Source: a virus
Virus record (IMG/VR): IMGVR_UViG_3300042543_000704
Location: 1-64,000 of that record
Direction: 5' to 3' (one strand)
DNA: 64,000 nucleotides
The notes under the pieces were generated by a model, which worked only from the letters and a program-made list of their open reading frames with translations, was not told where the DNA came from and did no database searches. Each line of letters begins with the position of its first letter. Position 1 is the stretch's first letter. Shown piece after piece: positions 32,870 through 40,907 of this stretch. Made by a program: the position numbers and the translations under genes.

Positions 32870-33958
32870 ATGGCACACGAAGTCACTTCCGCGCTCTTCA
32901 TGCACAGCACCGCCGCCTGGCACGGCGAAGGCGATGTCATCGAAGGCACCGTGCCCGCCCCTGACGCCTTCCGCCGGGCTGGAGCTCTCTTCCCTGTGGA
33001 GAAACTCCAGCTCTGGGCCGGCGACCTCAACAATCCTGAGCTCCTCGATGCCATTGCCCTGGCGGCTGACCAGCCCTTCTCTACCCCGCAAGAGCGCGGA
33101 GAAGCCATCCACCAGGCCGCGCATCAGCACCTGATCAACATGGCGGACAGCCGTGTTGCCATCTGGCGGCCCGACACCCGCAAGATCCTCGGCACCGCCA
33201 GCCCCGATTACAAGATCATCCCCAACCAGCGCCTGCTGGATTTCGCTTCTGCCCTACGGGAAGAATGCGACATGGATGCTGTGATCGTCCTGCGCGAGGG
33301 TGCCAAGGTGGCCTTCACTGCCAAGATCCGCGGCACTGACCAGCAGGTCATCCCTGGTGACAAGGTCTACCGCAACATCGTCGGCTACCTCGGCCACGAC
33401 GGCAGCACTGCCTTCGGAGGGATCTTCACTGACACCAGGGTCGTCTGTTTGAACACCCTCGGCTACGCCATGAACGACGCTAACCGCCACGGCCGGCAGT
33501 TCACCATCAAGCACACCGAGAACGATGTGGCCCAAATCGATCGCATCCTCTCCAGTATCGACATTGCTCGCCAGAGCTTTGCCCAGGTCGTCGATGAGTA
33601 CCGCGCCATGCGGGAGGTGCCCATGACCACCGATCTCTACCGGCACTTCCTTGAGCAGGTCTACGAAAAGCAAATCCCATCTGTCCGCATGGACAACGGC
33701 GACACCCGCCCTGGCTCCATCGAAGACATGCCCCGCAAGTGGGCCAAGCTCGAGCACGCCTGGAATTACGGCCTCGGCCGTGACATCCCGGGCGTTGCAG
33801 GCACCCTCTACTGGGGCCTCAATGCCGTCACCGAAGTCGAATCCTCCGGCAAGACCCAAGGCGCCGGCAAGCGCCGCATCCACTCGGCCCTCTTCGGCAC
33901 CGGCGCTGGTGTCATCAAGCGGGCCAATGAAGTCGCCCGCGAACTGGTCCATGCCTGA
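32870..33958 (+). CDS. DUF932 phage/plasmid-like protein
   Basis: A 362-residue member of the DUF932 / TIGR03299 family found in phages and plasmids. Matching features are a MAHEVTSALF ... AAWHGEG opening, WRPDTRKILGTASPDYKIIP, KVAFTAKIRG, YRNIVGYLGHDGSTAFGGIF and TRVVCLNTLGYAM. Length is typical. Function is not established, though members often sit with DNA replication or recombination genes, as here. A hairpin (GCCAA ... TTGGC) lies about nine bases after the stop. Confidence 0.85.
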   Translation: MAHEVTSALFMHSTAAWHGEGDVIEGTVPAPDAFRRAGALFPVEKLQLWAGDLNNPELLDAIALAADQPFSTPQERGEAIHQAAHQHLINMADSRVAIWRPDTRKILGTASPDYKIIPNQRLLDFASALREECDMDAVIVLREGAKVAFTAKIRGTDQQVIPGDKVYRNIVGYLGHDGSTAFGGIFTDTRVVCLNTLGYAMNDANRHGRQFTIKHTENDVAQIDRILSSIDIARQSFAQVVDEYRAMREVPMTTDLYRHFLEQVYEKQIPSVRMDNGDTRPGSIEDMPRKWAKLEHAWNYGLGRDIPGVAGTLYWGLNAVTEVESSGKTQGAGKRRIHSALFGTGAGVIKRANEVARELVHA

Positions 33959-34026
33959 TCGCTTCCGCCAACGGGGCCGCGCTTGGCGGCCCTTCTCCTT
34001 CTATTTCCACCTGCACCCACTATCAA

Positions 34027-34458
34027 ATGGGCTACACACATTACTGGCAGCAATCCAAAGACTTTACCCTTGATCAATGGTCTGCAATCTGCAGAGATAC
34101 TCGCAAGATTGTCTCGTACTGCGGGGAGCAGGGAATCGCTCTACAGGCCGAATACGACAACAATCTCCCTCCTCTTGTAACAAAGTCGGAAATTCGACTT
34201 AACGGTGCTGGTGGGGACGGCTACGAGACTTTTCATGTCCCATTCAGTCCTGGTCGCGCTGATAGGGAATTCAACTTCTGCAAAACAGCGCACAAACCCT
34301 ATGACCTAGCCGTCTGTCTCTGTCTCTTGCGTATAGCCCACCACTGCCCCGCTTTCTCCTTCTCTTCCGATGGGGAATGGAGAACAGATTGGCTCATGCC
34401 GCGAGGAGCCTACAGACATCTTTTCAAGGAAGCACCCCCACAGCGCTCAGTGGTTTGA
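34027..34458 (+). CDS. MGYTHYW-type conserved phage protein
   Basis: A 143-residue protein with the signature opening MGYTHYW, then FTLDQWSAICRDTRKIV, the middle YETFHVPF and the motif FNFCKTAHKPYDLAVCLCLL. This set recurs in small phage proteins of unknown function. Starts at ATG 34027. Confidence 0.7.
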   Translation: MGYTHYWQQSKDFTLDQWSAICRDTRKIVSYCGEQGIALQAEYDNNLPPLVTKSEIRLNGAGGDGYETFHVPFSPGRADREFNFCKTAHKPYDLAVCLCLLRIAHHCPAFSFSSDGEWRTDWLMPRGAYRHLFKEAPPQRSVV

Positions 34459-34508
34459 GTATTCAGCGCTTTCCCCGGAGCCGCTGATTCCTAGTTCGTT
34501 GGGCCCAC

Positions 34509-34522
34509 TCAGCAGTGCACAC
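34509..34522 (+). promoter_or_regulatory. TCAGCAGTG element, copy 9
   Basis: TCAGCAGTGCACAC then TGCCTGTTTCG; perfect dyad GCAGTG-CA-CACTGC. 70 bases upstream of the GHKL gene. Confidence 0.75.
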
Positions 34523-34578
34523 TGCCTGTTTCGGTGCGCAGTTCCCCTTATCCCTGAACTCTCTACCTCATTTCATTC

Positions 34579-35976
34579 ATGGCAACATTTCAGCTCACCA
34601 TCAGCCCCGAATACGTCAGTGACTGGGGCATCTACGAGGGTGTTCGCGAAGTCATCCAGAACGCCCTCGATGCCCGTGATATTGGCCACGAGCTCTCTAT
34701 CAGTCACACCGGCCGCCACCTGCGTGTCAGCAGTAGTGGCGCCAAGCTGCAGCGCAATGTCTGGCTCATGGGCCAGACCACCAAGGCTGGTAATGACTCC
34801 CAGCGCGGTCACTTTGGTGAAGGCCTCAAGCTCGGCGCCCTTGCTCTAGCCCGGGCTGGTCGTCAGATCCGCTTCCTCAATGGTGACGAATCCTGGACGC
34901 CACTCATTGCTCCATCTAAGGAGTTCGGCCAGGACGTTCTGACCATCCGCACCCGTCATCTCCCCAGGGCCGCAGAGGATTTCGTCGTTGAAGTCCAGGT
35001 CACCCTTGCCGAATGGCAGTCCTTCCGTGATCGCTTCCTCGATTTCCAAGACACAACAGCCATCAAGACCACCAGCGGCCAGGTCCTGATGGAGCCCAAA
35101 TTCCACAGCCAGTCCTACGTCAAAGGCATCTGGGTGGAAGGCGATGACAACCTTCAGTACGGCTACAACTTTCTCCATGCCTCGACCGATCGGGACCGGC
35201 GCATGGTCAACAGCTATGACGCCAGGTACAACAGGGTCAAGCTGTGGGAGCAGTTGTTCAACCACTTCGAGGGGAGCCGAGAAGCATTCACCGACAGCAT
35301 CGGCTCTGAGTCCGTGGCCCAGCAAGTCCTGGATCTCCTGGGTTCAGGCAAGCAGGACCTCTGCTACTACGAGTTCGCCACTCCTTATCGGGATCTTCTT
35401 GCCTGCGTCGGGCAACTCTTCCGAGACGCCCATGGCGACACCGCCATCCCTGTCCACTCCGCCTCCGACTACAAGGAGGCCGGCCACTACGGACGGATGG
35501 GAATCCTCTCCTCCAAGCTCCTCTGTGATTTCTTCAAGGGCATCGACCTTGATCTTGATCAGATCAAAAAGAGCGAGGTCGGTGCCATCACTCAGACCTA
35601 CACCATTGCTGATCTCACAGAAAGCGAGCAGGTGATCTACCTGCGTGGCATGGGATTGGTCGGCGGCGCTGGACTTGCGCTCGAGTTGGCACCCCTGCTC
35701 GGGCGCGTCAGCATCGTCGACTTCTCTAGTCCCACCATCCTCGGGACCCATCACGCCTCCACTGGAAAAATCAGGGTCTCCCGCCGCTCCCTGGTATCGA
35801 TGGAATCCTTCCTATCGGTCCTAGTCCATGAGTTGGCCCACGACTGCGGCACTGACGGCAGTGTGGAACACGACCGGATGCAAGCATCCGTCTGGGCCAA
35901 GGCTGTCGCCTGTTTGATGGCACAGTCCACCCCACCGGCTCTCGCCGCTACTGCTGCCTGCATCGGCGCCAACTGA
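34579..35976 (+). CDS. GHKL (Hsp90/MORC-like) ATPase fused to an HExxH domain
   Basis: A 465-residue protein. The N-terminal 110 residues carry GHKL ATP-binding motifs: EVIQNALDA (N-box, residue about 23) and GHFGEGLKLGALALAR (G-box, about 75). The middle is novel. The C-terminal 80 residues contain LVHELAHDCGTDGSVEH (about 420), an HExxH zinc-metallopeptidase motif with a downstream Glu as candidate third ligand. It follows element copy 9, so it is probably early. It might process or remodel a host or phage protein in an ATP-dependent way; this is inference. Confidence 0.7.
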   Translation: MATFQLTISPEYVSDWGIYEGVREVIQNALDARDIGHELSISHTGRHLRVSSSGAKLQRNVWLMGQTTKAGNDSQRGHFGEGLKLGALALARAGRQIRFLNGDESWTPLIAPSKEFGQDVLTIRTRHLPRAAEDFVVEVQVTLAEWQSFRDRFLDFQDTTAIKTTSGQVLMEPKFHSQSYVKGIWVEGDDNLQYGYNFLHASTDRDRRMVNSYDARYNRVKLWEQLFNHFEGSREAFTDSIGSESVAQQVLDLLGSGKQDLCYYEFATPYRDLLACVGQLFRDAHGDTAIPVHSASDYKEAGHYGRMGILSSKLLCDFFKGIDLDLDQIKKSEVGAITQTYTIADLTESEQVIYLRGMGLVGGAGLALELAPLLGRVSIVDFSSPTILGTHHASTGKIRVSRRSLVSMESFLSVLVHELAHDCGTDGSVEHDRMQASVWAKAVACLMAQSTPPALAATAACIGAN

Positions 35977-36014
35977 TCCCACTCCTTCCCTCCGCTCACC
36001 CCTTCTGACTCATC

Positions 36015-36173
36015 ATGACCCTCAAGATCTACGAGCCCAACAAAAAGCAACCCTTCCTCGAGGCCAATGGCACTGCCAGAGACCTCGCACGGCTTGCAAG
36101 ACAACACGAGCGGGCCTATGGTCCATGCGTTGTTGTGATTGCTGACGAGCGTTGTCACCTTCCCAGACCCTAG
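36015..36173 (+). CDS. 52-residue basic protein, unknown
   Basis: ATG 36015 (MTLKIYEPNKKQPFLEANGT ... ARLARQHERAYGPCVVVIAD) ending at TAG 36173. It lies 38 bases after the GHKL gene and three bases before the next, in a run of coupled small genes. No family recognised. Confidence 0.5.
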   Translation: MTLKIYEPNKKQPFLEANGTARDLARLARQHERAYGPCVVVIADERCHLPRP

Positions 36174-36176
36174 CCT

Positions 36177-36515
36177 GTGCCACCTATCCCAATGATCAAC
36201 ATCCTTGACAGACTTGTCTTACTTCTGAGCCCTGTCGCCCGTGTGCGACGTTCTGCTGGATGGTCCCTCCATGAAGGCACCTGGTATGCACCCTTCCGCC
36301 ACGACGGAAAGCCGATCCCTGAACGGGACTGGCTCCTTGAGGGAGATCCCCTCCCTGAGCACCCGGAATACGGGGGCTTCATCGCAGCTGCATTTCACTA
36401 CGAGGCCCTGGACAATGACCTTGATCCTGGGTGCCTTGCATGCGGCACTGCGCTTCCTGGCTACCGATCTCTACCTACTTCTTCAGGGGAGAGTTCGGCT
36501 GGATCAACTCATTGA
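36177..36515 (+). CDS. Small protein with hydrophobic N-terminus, unknown
   Basis: A 112-residue frame from GTG 36177; ATG 36192 is an equally good start. An opening helix (INILDRLVLLLSPVARVRRS) is followed by acidic, Trp/Tyr-rich sequence (HEGTWYAPFRHDGKPIPERD). The last 30 codons overlap the next gene. Confidence 0.5.
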   Translation: MPPIPMINILDRLVLLLSPVARVRRSAGWSLHEGTWYAPFRHDGKPIPERDWLLEGDPLPEHPEYGGFIAAAFHYEALDNDLDPGCLACGTALPGYRSLPTSSGESSAGSTH

Positions 36516-36720
36516 TGATCCACACCACTTGGCCACCTACCGATTTGCCCTGGCCTGGCCCAGATCAATCCCAGGCCGCCATCTCACCCTGCCCGGAATT
36601 GCTCACATCCTGGCGCGAACCTCCTGTGATGCACGAGAAGCGTTGTGTCCACCACTGACGTTTGTTGTGCTGCACGGTGAGCCCCTCCCTTATTCACTCA
36701 GTTCTCGCATTTCGCAATGA
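36415..36720 (+). CDS. 101-residue helical protein, unknown
   Basis: Starts at ATG 36415 within the previous gene's end and finishes in an ATGA overlap with the next start. Leu-rich helix (LGALHAALRFLATDLYLLLQ) then a polar half. The upstream part of the same frame looks like a shadow, so I start here. Confidence 0.4.
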   Translation: MTLILGALHAALRFLATDLYLLLQGRVRLDQLIDDPHHLATYRFALAWPRSIPGRHLTLPGIAHILARTSCDAREALCPPLTFVVLHGEPLPYSLSSRISQ

Positions 36721-36881
36721 CTATCCATTTGGATTCCCTTTACGGCGGCCACTGGGGTGAACACCCAGCCTTCCCGCCTAGTGACTGGGCCCACGAAGCC
36801 CTTGAGGGTGACACCCGTCTCGGCTACTGGGACTGGGTTCAGCAACAGATCGACATCGCAGAAGAGTCTGACGATGAGTAA
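36717..36881 (+). CDS. 54-residue acidic protein, unknown
   Basis: ATG 36717 overlaps the previous stop by four bases. Aromatic, acidic sequence (MTIHLDSLYGGHWGEHPAFP; YWDWVQQQIDIAEESDDE). A charge-mimic or inhibitor peptide is conceivable; no evidence beyond composition. Confidence 0.45.
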   Translation: MTIHLDSLYGGHWGEHPAFPPSDWAHEALEGDTRLGYWDWVQQQIDIAEESDDE

Positions 36882-36944
36882 CTCCTGGTGGTGACCGCCT
36901 AATCCAACTATCCGGAAAAACCTTTGAGTTCAACACCTAAACCC

Positions 36945-37346
36945 ATGACTGAACCACAGCAGCACCCCAGCAGCCCGCCTCAGGAGCTAATTGAGCAGTG
37001 GATAACCGAGCCGGAGTACACCTCCTGGAACGGCAAGTGTACGTTGATCACTCTCGCTAATCACCGATTAAACGAAGTCCTAGTCAAGACCGCCCGATGG
37101 GCCTGGGACCAGCGCGAGCCAGAGATTCAGGCCGCTGCAGATGCTGAGCTGGAGGCGTGCGTTTCGTCGGTGGTACGGCTTTACGGCTGCGCGATTTCCG
37201 ACGATCTCCGCGCCGCCCGACGCCCCAAGCCGCCGAGCTTGAAGCAATGTGCATTAAATGCACATAACCGAGCCCGCTGCGGCTCTTCTTTGCCTGGCGA
37301 CAGCGACATCATCCTCCACGCCCTGGAGGCTCTTCCCGATGGGTAA
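36945..37346 (+). CDS. Conserved-type small protein (LRAARRPKPPSL motif)
   Basis: A 133-residue protein from ATG 36945. Its C-terminal half (AADAELEACVSSVVRLYGCA, LRAARRPKPPSLKQCALNAH) carries a motif I associate with picocyanobacterial and cyanophage hypothetical proteins. The 21593 gene has a related helix (EEELEECAKFL). Function unknown. Confidence 0.6.
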   Translation: MTEPQQHPSSPPQELIEQWITEPEYTSWNGKCTLITLANHRLNEVLVKTARWAWDQREPEIQAAADAELEACVSSVVRLYGCAISDDLRAARRPKPPSLKQCALNAHNRARCGSSLPGDSDIILHALEALPDG

Positions 37347-37377
37347 AACGCTTCCCTCGCTTCCAACACGAATCGAA

Positions 37378-37614
37378 ATGACCGAGATCACCCAACCGGG
37401 CCTATTCATGGAAACGCCTGAAATCATCCAACCAGACCCGGCTCATGCCTACGCCGCTCTTGCCAGGCATGTTGCTGCTATTGATATGGCACTCAAATGC
37501 GGGGCGATCGGCCCCAACATTCAGAACCTGATCAGGGCCGAGGTCGAAGAAGCCATGGAAGTTATTCATCACTACGAAAACCCCTTTTACCGCATCACCT
37601 CCCCCCGGCCCTGA
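37378..37614 (+). CDS. 78-residue helical protein, unknown
   Basis: I chose ATG 37378 (MTEITQPGLFMETPEIIQPD); ATG 37339, overlapping the previous gene, is the alternative. A helix AHAYAALARHVAAIDMALKC is followed by an acidic helix. No family recognised. Confidence 0.5.
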   Translation: MTEITQPGLFMETPEIIQPDPAHAYAALARHVAAIDMALKCGAIGPNIQNLIRAEVEEAMEVIHHYENPFYRITSPRP

Positions 37615-37627
37615 GCCGGCAATCCTT

Positions 37628-37969
37628 GTGAATCCACGCATCAAACAGCTTTGGATCAACGCCCTGCGCTCGGGCAGCTACCAGCAGGGTAGAGGCAGGC
37701 TTCGCGGCGAAGACGGCTTCTGCTGTCTCGGAGTCCTTTGCGACCTGCATTCCAGGAGCGGGTTGGAATGGAAGCAGCGTGACGGAAACTGGTCCTACCT
37801 CGGCGACCACGTTCACTACCCTCCCCGAAAAATCTGGGAATGGGCCGGTGCGCTGGATTGCAAAGGGATGCCCACCCGTGGCGCAGCCGACGAAGTCGAG
37901 CTAGCCAAAATGAACGACAGAGGCGCCTCGTTCAACGACATCGCTGACTTTGTTGAGCAGCGGTTTTGA
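37628..37969 (+). CDS. Phage CCLGVLCDL-family protein, copy 1
   Basis: A 113-residue protein from GTG 37628. Conserved features: IKQLWINALRSGSYQQGRGR, FCCLGVLCDL, a Trp-rich middle, and LAKMNDRGASFNDIADFVEQ. The layout belongs to a phage family of unknown function. The next gene is a paralogue, and the bases just upstream of both are also duplicated (CCCGGCCCTGAGCCGG). Confidence 0.65.
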   Translation: MNPRIKQLWINALRSGSYQQGRGRLRGEDGFCCLGVLCDLHSRSGLEWKQRDGNWSYLGDHVHYPPRKIWEWAGALDCKGMPTRGAADEVELAKMNDRGASFNDIADFVEQRF

Positions 37970-38025
37970 TTCCGTGGCAACCAATCACTACCTCCCCTTC
38001 TCCCGGCCCTGAGCCGGTAATTCTC

Positions 38026-38430
38026 ATGCACGAACACATCAAAAAACTCTGGGTCGACGCCCTGCGCTCGGGTAACTACCAGCAGGGCATGGGCCAGCTC
38101 CGCTTCGGGGACACCTACTGCTGTCTGGGGGTCCTCTGCGATCTCTACGATCGCGACCAGGGTGGGCCAGGGTGGGACGACAAAGGCCAGACCTATCTGC
38201 GCTGCGACGCGCTCCTCCCTGGGGAGGTTGCCAAGTGGGCAGGAATAATTGCTGATGATCCCGACTTTGCGCTGACAGGGGAGTTCAACGTCAGCTTGCC
38301 CGACTGCAGGCTTGACGACCCTTCCTGCGCTGACCACGAATATGACCTAAGTAGTCAAAATCTGACCGATGTTAATGACAACGGTTTTTCGTTCCTTCAG
38401 ATCGCTGACTTGATAGAGCAGAATCTTTAA
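38026..38430 (+). CDS. Phage CCLGVLCDL-family protein, copy 2
   Basis: A 134-residue paralogue of the previous gene (IKKLWVDALRSGNYQQGMGQ, YCCLGVLCDLYDRDQGG, LTDVNDNGFSFLQIADLIEQ), with an insertion of about 20 residues before the end. I start at ATG 38026; the longer frame from 37966 lies over the duplicated leader. A terminator follows. Confidence 0.65.
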   Translation: MHEHIKKLWVDALRSGNYQQGMGQLRFGDTYCCLGVLCDLYDRDQGGPGWDDKGQTYLRCDALLPGEVAKWAGIIADDPDFALTGEFNVSLPDCRLDDPSCADHEYDLSSQNLTDVNDNGFSFLQIADLIEQNL

Positions 38431-38480
38431 TTCCACGGGGGCGCAAGCTGCTGCCACCCCTGTCGCGCAACTCACCACCT

Positions 38481-38508
38481 CGCCGGCCAATGGGTCGGCT
38501 TTTTTATT
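38481..38508 (+). terminator. Hairpin terminator
   Basis: GCCGGCC pairs with GGTCGGC (one G-T pair) and is followed by TTTTTTATT; nine bases before element copy 10. Confidence 0.75.
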
Positions 38509-38516
38509 GCCCTTTC

Positions 38517-38530
38517 TCAGCAGTGCGCAC
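38517..38530 (+). promoter_or_regulatory. TCAGCAGTG element, copy 10
   Basis: TCAGCAGTGCGCAC then TGCTTGCTAG; contains the perfect 14-base palindrome GCAGTGCGCACTGC. 59 bases upstream of 38576. This is the last copy; none occurs further right. Confidence 0.75.
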
Positions 38531-38575
38531 TGCTTGCTAGGCGGGTTTTCGTTTGTCCATTCAACCACCAATCAC

Positions 38576-38827
38576 ATGTATCCACGTCCCTACATGATCC
38601 GCCTGGATCACACTCCCAGGCAGGCGGAGTTCCTCTACTGGGAGCTCCTGGCTCTTCAGTCGCATTACGACTCCCTGGGTCAATCCAGTCCCTTGACCAC
38701 CGATGAAGCGCTTACCCTGGCTAACACCCTGTCACGCCTCAAGTCTGAACTTGAAAAAGCGCAAGCCCTGGCTGATGTCCAGCTGCAGCAGCTCAAGCGT
38801 GATGTCTCTGCTGGATCGGCTAAGTGA
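38576..38827 (+). CDS. 83-residue coiled-coil protein, unknown
   Basis: Starts at ATG 38576. Helical throughout (QAEFLYWELLALQSHYDSLG; LANTLSRLKSELEKAQALAD). Two bases separate its stop from the ATG of the GP88-like gene. Likely an oligomeric partner or small regulator; unknown. Confidence 0.55.
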   Translation: MYPRPYMIRLDHTPRQAEFLYWELLALQSHYDSLGQSSPLTTDEALTLANTLSRLKSELEKAQALADVQLQQLKRDVSAGSAK

Positions 38828-38829
38828 TC

Positions 38830-39633
38830 ATGACAGTCCTTGTTCGTCCCACCCCTGCGCTTGAGGTCAGCACCTTCCGTGAGTTGCCATTCTTCGGTCG
38901 AGGCAATGGCAAACTCCCTGATTCCTTCTTGACCTTCTCACTTCCCTCTGGGCACACCTGCCCTGGCGCCTTAACCTGCCTTGCGCTTTCCGATCGGAAT
39001 ACCGGCCAAATTACGGATGGCCCTCAGCAGATCATTCGTTGCTACGAAGTCAGCACGGAGCAGCGTTATCCCACGGCTCGCAATAGCCGCTGGCGCAATT
39101 TCGATCTTGTGCGCCATGCCGCTCCAGATGCCCTCAGGGACATCCTCCTTGGCGGTATCGAGCGCTCCAGGCAGCACAAGACCACGCATGTCCGCTGGTT
39201 CACTGGCGGCGACTGCTTCTCGGTGGCCCTCCGTGATGGCATCATTGCCGCCGCGGAGAGAACTCCTGACTTGATCCACTACTTCTACACCAAGAATCTG
39301 CCGCTCTTTGTGGTGGGGAATCCTCCAAGACTTCTGCCCCTGCCACAAAACCTCAGGGTCACGGCATCATGGGGCGGCAAGTTCGATCACCTGATCGAGC
39401 AGGGCATCTTCCCTCGCTCTGCTCGCGTCCTCAACTATGAGCACGAAGCAGAAGCCCTTGGACTCCCCGTTGACAAGACGGACTACCTCGCCTGGACTGA
39501 GACACCCTCCCACTTCTGCCACCTGAGCCACGGCTTCCAACCCCCTGGCACCCCCGCCGCAGAGGCCATCAAAATACGTCGTCGCAACGGAGGGTTCACA
39601 GGCTATGGAAGCAAGCGCAAATCAGGAGTCTGA
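38830..39633 (+). CDS. GP88-like phage protein
   Basis: A 267-residue protein matching the phage gene-product-88 family layout: LTFSLPSGHTCPGALTCLAL, DRNTGQITDGPQQIIRCYEV, TTHVRWFTGGDCFSVALRDG, HYFYTKNLPLFV, RVTASWGG, and a C-terminal EAEALGLPVDKTDYLAW. The clustered Cys residues are typical. ATG 38830 is preferred over GTG 38824. Biochemical role unknown. Confidence 0.7.
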   Translation: MTVLVRPTPALEVSTFRELPFFGRGNGKLPDSFLTFSLPSGHTCPGALTCLALSDRNTGQITDGPQQIIRCYEVSTEQRYPTARNSRWRNFDLVRHAAPDALRDILLGGIERSRQHKTTHVRWFTGGDCFSVALRDGIIAAAERTPDLIHYFYTKNLPLFVVGNPPRLLPLPQNLRVTASWGGKFDHLIEQGIFPRSARVLNYEHEAEALGLPVDKTDYLAWTETPSHFCHLSHGFQPPGTPAAEAIKIRRRNGGFTGYGSKRKSGV

Positions 39634-39859
39634 CTCCATTGAAATCACTAGCCACTGCCTCTTGCGCTACTACGTTGCCCTCTCCCTCGAGGCCGCCCGT
39701 ATTGACCACTACTGCCAAAGAGCGGATCGAGAGCTTAATCTCAAGACGCGGCGGATCTACTCAGCCAAGCAGTGGCTTAAGATCCTCGAGCCCTACTACC
39801 AAAAACGTTTCGCACCTACCAACAAAAATGACCAAGCCCACATACGATCAACTCGCTGA
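39605..39859 (+). CDS. 84-residue basic helical protein, unknown
   Basis: ATG 39605 lies 29 bases inside the GP88-like gene's end. Helical (HCLLRYYVALSLEAARIDHY; LKTRRIYSAKQWLKILEPYY). Part of an overlapping trio with the next two genes. Confidence 0.5.
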   Translation: MEASANQESDSIEITSHCLLRYYVALSLEAARIDHYCQRADRELNLKTRRIYSAKQWLKILEPYYQKRFAPTNKNDQAHIRSTR

Positions 39860-39926
39860 AGACTTTGATCTTTGGCAAGAATATGTAGATAAGCGAAGCG
39901 GAATTAAAAGCAATGAGCATCGCTGA
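39828..39926 (+). CDS. 32-residue peptide, unknown
   Basis: ATG 39828 gives MTKPTYDQLAEDFDLWQEYV plus 12 residues and overlaps both neighbours. Plausible by coupling only. Confidence 0.3.
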   Translation: MTKPTYDQLAEDFDLWQEYVDKRSGIKSNEHR

Positions 39927-40143
39927 CCGCATGGCATTAATTATTGAAATGTTTGGCCCAGAAGATCGGGTGCCAACCGTTGATGAAATACTGGAGTCCA
40001 CCGCAGTCGGTAATGGCTTTCATGACTGGGGCGTTGAGGGCGGCACCGTCCGAGTCAGCAGAGCCCAGTTGCTTCCTGCCCTAGAGGCTGCTTACGACCC
40101 GAGCATGCCCGATTGGCCTGTCATGGTGGACATTGATGCCTGA
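39913..40143 (+). CDS. 76-residue acidic protein, unknown
   Basis: ATG 39913 (MSIADRMALIIEMFGPEDRV; VRVSRAQLLPALEAAYDPSM). The N-terminal half could form a small helical bundle. It ends ten bases before the convergent membrane-protein pair. Confidence 0.5.
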   Translation: MSIADRMALIIEMFGPEDRVPTVDEILESTAVGNGFHDWGVEGGTVRVSRAQLLPALEAAYDPSMPDWPVMVDIDA

Positions 40144-40152
40144 CCCCCATCA

Positions 40153-40353
40153 CTAGCGATTAGCGCCTGCCGCCTCAGCAGCGGGCGACAACACCCGTAC
40201 TAATCCCGACGGAGTACCGCTTGTGACCAAGGCCCGTAGGTGCCGACTAAAGGTGATACCCAGAATCAACGTCGCTGCCGTAATGACCAACCCGCCAATC
40301 AGTATGGCGTTCTCAGTCCTGCGGCAGCAGCGCTCGTTTCCTTGGCAAGTCAC
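40153..40353 (-). CDS. Small single-pass membrane protein
   Basis: A 66-residue protein starting at GTG 40353 in a GTGA overlap with the gene upstream. One transmembrane segment (AILIGGLVITAATLILGITF) with flanking Cys residues (GNERCCRRTEN). Paired with another one-pass membrane protein; a holin/antiholin or spanin-like lysis pair is possible from layout. Confidence 0.5.
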   Translation of the reverse strand: MTCQGNERCCRRTENAILIGGLVITAATLILGITFSRHLRALVTSGTPSGLVRVLSPAAEAAGANR

Positions 40354-40586
40354 GGCCTCAGCTCCAGCTGGGTGATTCGGCGATCGTGTGATTTGAGGTC
40401 TACCTTGATCTGCACGATCTCCTCTGATTGCTCCTTCTGATTATCGAGGATGGCATCCAACTGCAGTGGCACCTTGTAACCAATCCACAAGATCGCAGCA
40501 CCACCTGCCATCACCAAAGCGGAGACAGCATTCAGTCGAATCTGATACCAGAAATCGACGTCCTCCCGATCCTGTTCGTCGCTCAA
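40350..40586 (-). CDS. Membrane-anchored coiled-coil protein, possible lysis function
   Basis: A 78-residue protein: acidic N-terminus, transmembrane segment (AVSALVMAGGAAILWIGYKV) and a C-terminal coiled coil (QSEEIVQIKVDLKSHDRRIT). Small phage holin- or spanin-like proteins often look like this. The four-base overlap with the next membrane gene supports a two-component unit. Confidence 0.5.
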   Translation of the reverse strand: MSDEQDREDVDFWYQIRLNAVSALVMAGGAAILWIGYKVPLQLDAILDNQKEQSEEIVQIKVDLKSHDRRITQLELRP

Positions 40587-40697
40587 GGCAAGGCGGCTAA
40601 TCGCCTTCTATCCTATTGAAACCCAGCTGGCACAATGCTTTACACATCAAGCGCAGGTCTCCAGACTTCCTAGCCTGGTTCAGCTGATGAAGCTGTC

Positions 40698-40907
40698 ATG
40701 TCATTCCGGATGGTCAGACTTGTCCATCGTGAAACCGGTGCGCCCATCCTTGCTGACTGGACGCCAACGATCACCATGGACGAACTGCTGGAAGCCAATC
40801 ATGGGCTCCAGGCGCGCAACCTCCCATGGAAATGGGTCCTTGCCTCAATGGCTCCAGGTGACGTGCGGCCCGGGACCCCTGAACCACTCGACGAATCTCC
40901 GCAGTAA
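40698..40907 (+). CDS. 69-residue protein, unknown
   Basis: ATG 40698 (MSFRMVRLVHRETGAPILAD; ITMDELLEANHGLQARNLPW). The last 63 bases run opposite the 3' end of the glycosyltransferase gene. Composition is natural, but no family is recognised. Confidence 0.4.
   Translation: MSFRMVRLVHRETGAPILADWTPTITMDELLEANHGLQARNLPWKWVLASMAPGDVRPGTPEPLDESPQ

Noticed and set aside
36241-36414. Longer N-terminus for the 36415 gene
   Set aside because: Ser/Thr-rich sequence antiphase to the 36177 gene; natural composition starts only at ATG 36415.
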